A stretch of 61,016 nt of DNA, taken from the NCBI GenBank assembly GCA_949383255.1, contig CASJPF010000021.1, forward strand, positions 1-61,016, given 5' to 3'. Position 1 is the first letter of the stretch. Each line of letters begins with the position of its first letter. Below are positions 60,943 through 61,016 of this stretch, piece by piece. The notes under the pieces were generated by a model. That model was not told where the DNA came from. It worked only from the letters and a program-made list of their open reading frames with translations, and searched no databases. Source of the DNA: Lachnospiraceae bacterium. GTDB lineage: Bacteria > Bacillota > Clostridia > Lachnospirales > Lachnospiraceae. A program made the position numbers and the translations under genes.

Positions 60943-61016
60943 GAAATAAATTAAAAATGTTAGAACCTTGACAAATAAACAGTAATGCAACCCTGAAAAT
61001 TCTAAAAAAGAATTGT

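Overview
The window looks like a chromosomal segment of a gut-type Clostridia bacterium, most likely Lachnospiraceae. The evidence is moderate-to-low G+C, strong AGGAGG-type ribosome binding sites, the ftsE-ftsX-M23 peptidase-ctpA order, a TsaB-RimI fusion, an FMN riboswitch ahead of a RibU-type transporter, a YjfB-family motility peptide, several intracellular glycosidases, and many small hairpin-rich dispersed repeats. No genus can be named from sequence alone.

Layout. 1-2.7 kb: an orphan radical SAM/SPASM peptide maturase preceded by the cut-off end of a small ORF and a perfect 18-bp inverted repeat, then a membrane-anchored GH25 lysozyme. 2.9-7.2 kb: an unknown protein, a CPBP protease, a MATE pump, a CvfB-like S1 protein and convergent YjfB. 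7.5-12.9 kb: a PucR-type regulator, then ftsE, ftsX, an EnvC-like M23 protein and a CtpA protease, i.e. a cell-wall remodelling/division unit closed by a 21-bp-stem terminator. 12.9-18.3 kb: a 1799-residue secreted multidomain protein. 18.8-25.5 kb: GH32, GH2 beta-mannosidase and two tandem R2K-like ATP-grasp proteins. 25.5-27.4 kb: a MarR-MATE operon with a recognisable promoter and operator.

27.5-37.0 kb is the most interesting part. This visibly more A+T-rich island reads as a complete RiPP (ribosomally made, post-translationally modified peptide) system with its own quorum-sensing-like control. It holds a candidate structured RNA; a regulator with two XRE helix-turn-helix domains and TPR-like helices; a convergent 54-residue signal-peptide-like ORF (candidate pheromone); a three-gene ABC-2 exporter; a YcaO enzyme with an extra Cys motif; a 40-residue acidic ORF; a radical SAM/SPASM enzyme; a second radical SAM enzyme with a PqqD-like leader-binding domain; and finally a 42-residue precursor ending in VCAGGNYCSDIC. 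No YcaO E1-like or TfuA partner is present. The precursor, pheromone-like and 40-residue ORFs are short enough that ordinary gene calling would miss them.

37-42 kb is a decayed accessory region: a chemotaxis receptor, a small basic protein, a truncated DNA methyltransferase with an internal stop ending at a MITE-like repeat, and other gene debris. 42-50 kb: an alpha/beta hydrolase, MTA/SAH nucleosidase, GH42 beta-galactosidase, two RlaP-like nucleotidyltransferases, a small helical protein with a duplicated 3' end, and riboswitch-controlled ribU. 50-54 kb: a MacAB-like ATPase, adaptor and permease operon, followed by a block of hairpin repeats. 54.5-60.2 kb: housekeeping genes for t6A tRNA modification (tsaE, tsaB-rimI fusion, tsaD), an RNase Z-like protein and ispD. 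60.2-61 kb: the 3' fossil of a group II intron, two promoters and two tRNA-Ser genes.

At least four families of small dispersed repeats occur between genes. One family has three copies, each placed directly after the T-tract of an intrinsic terminator.
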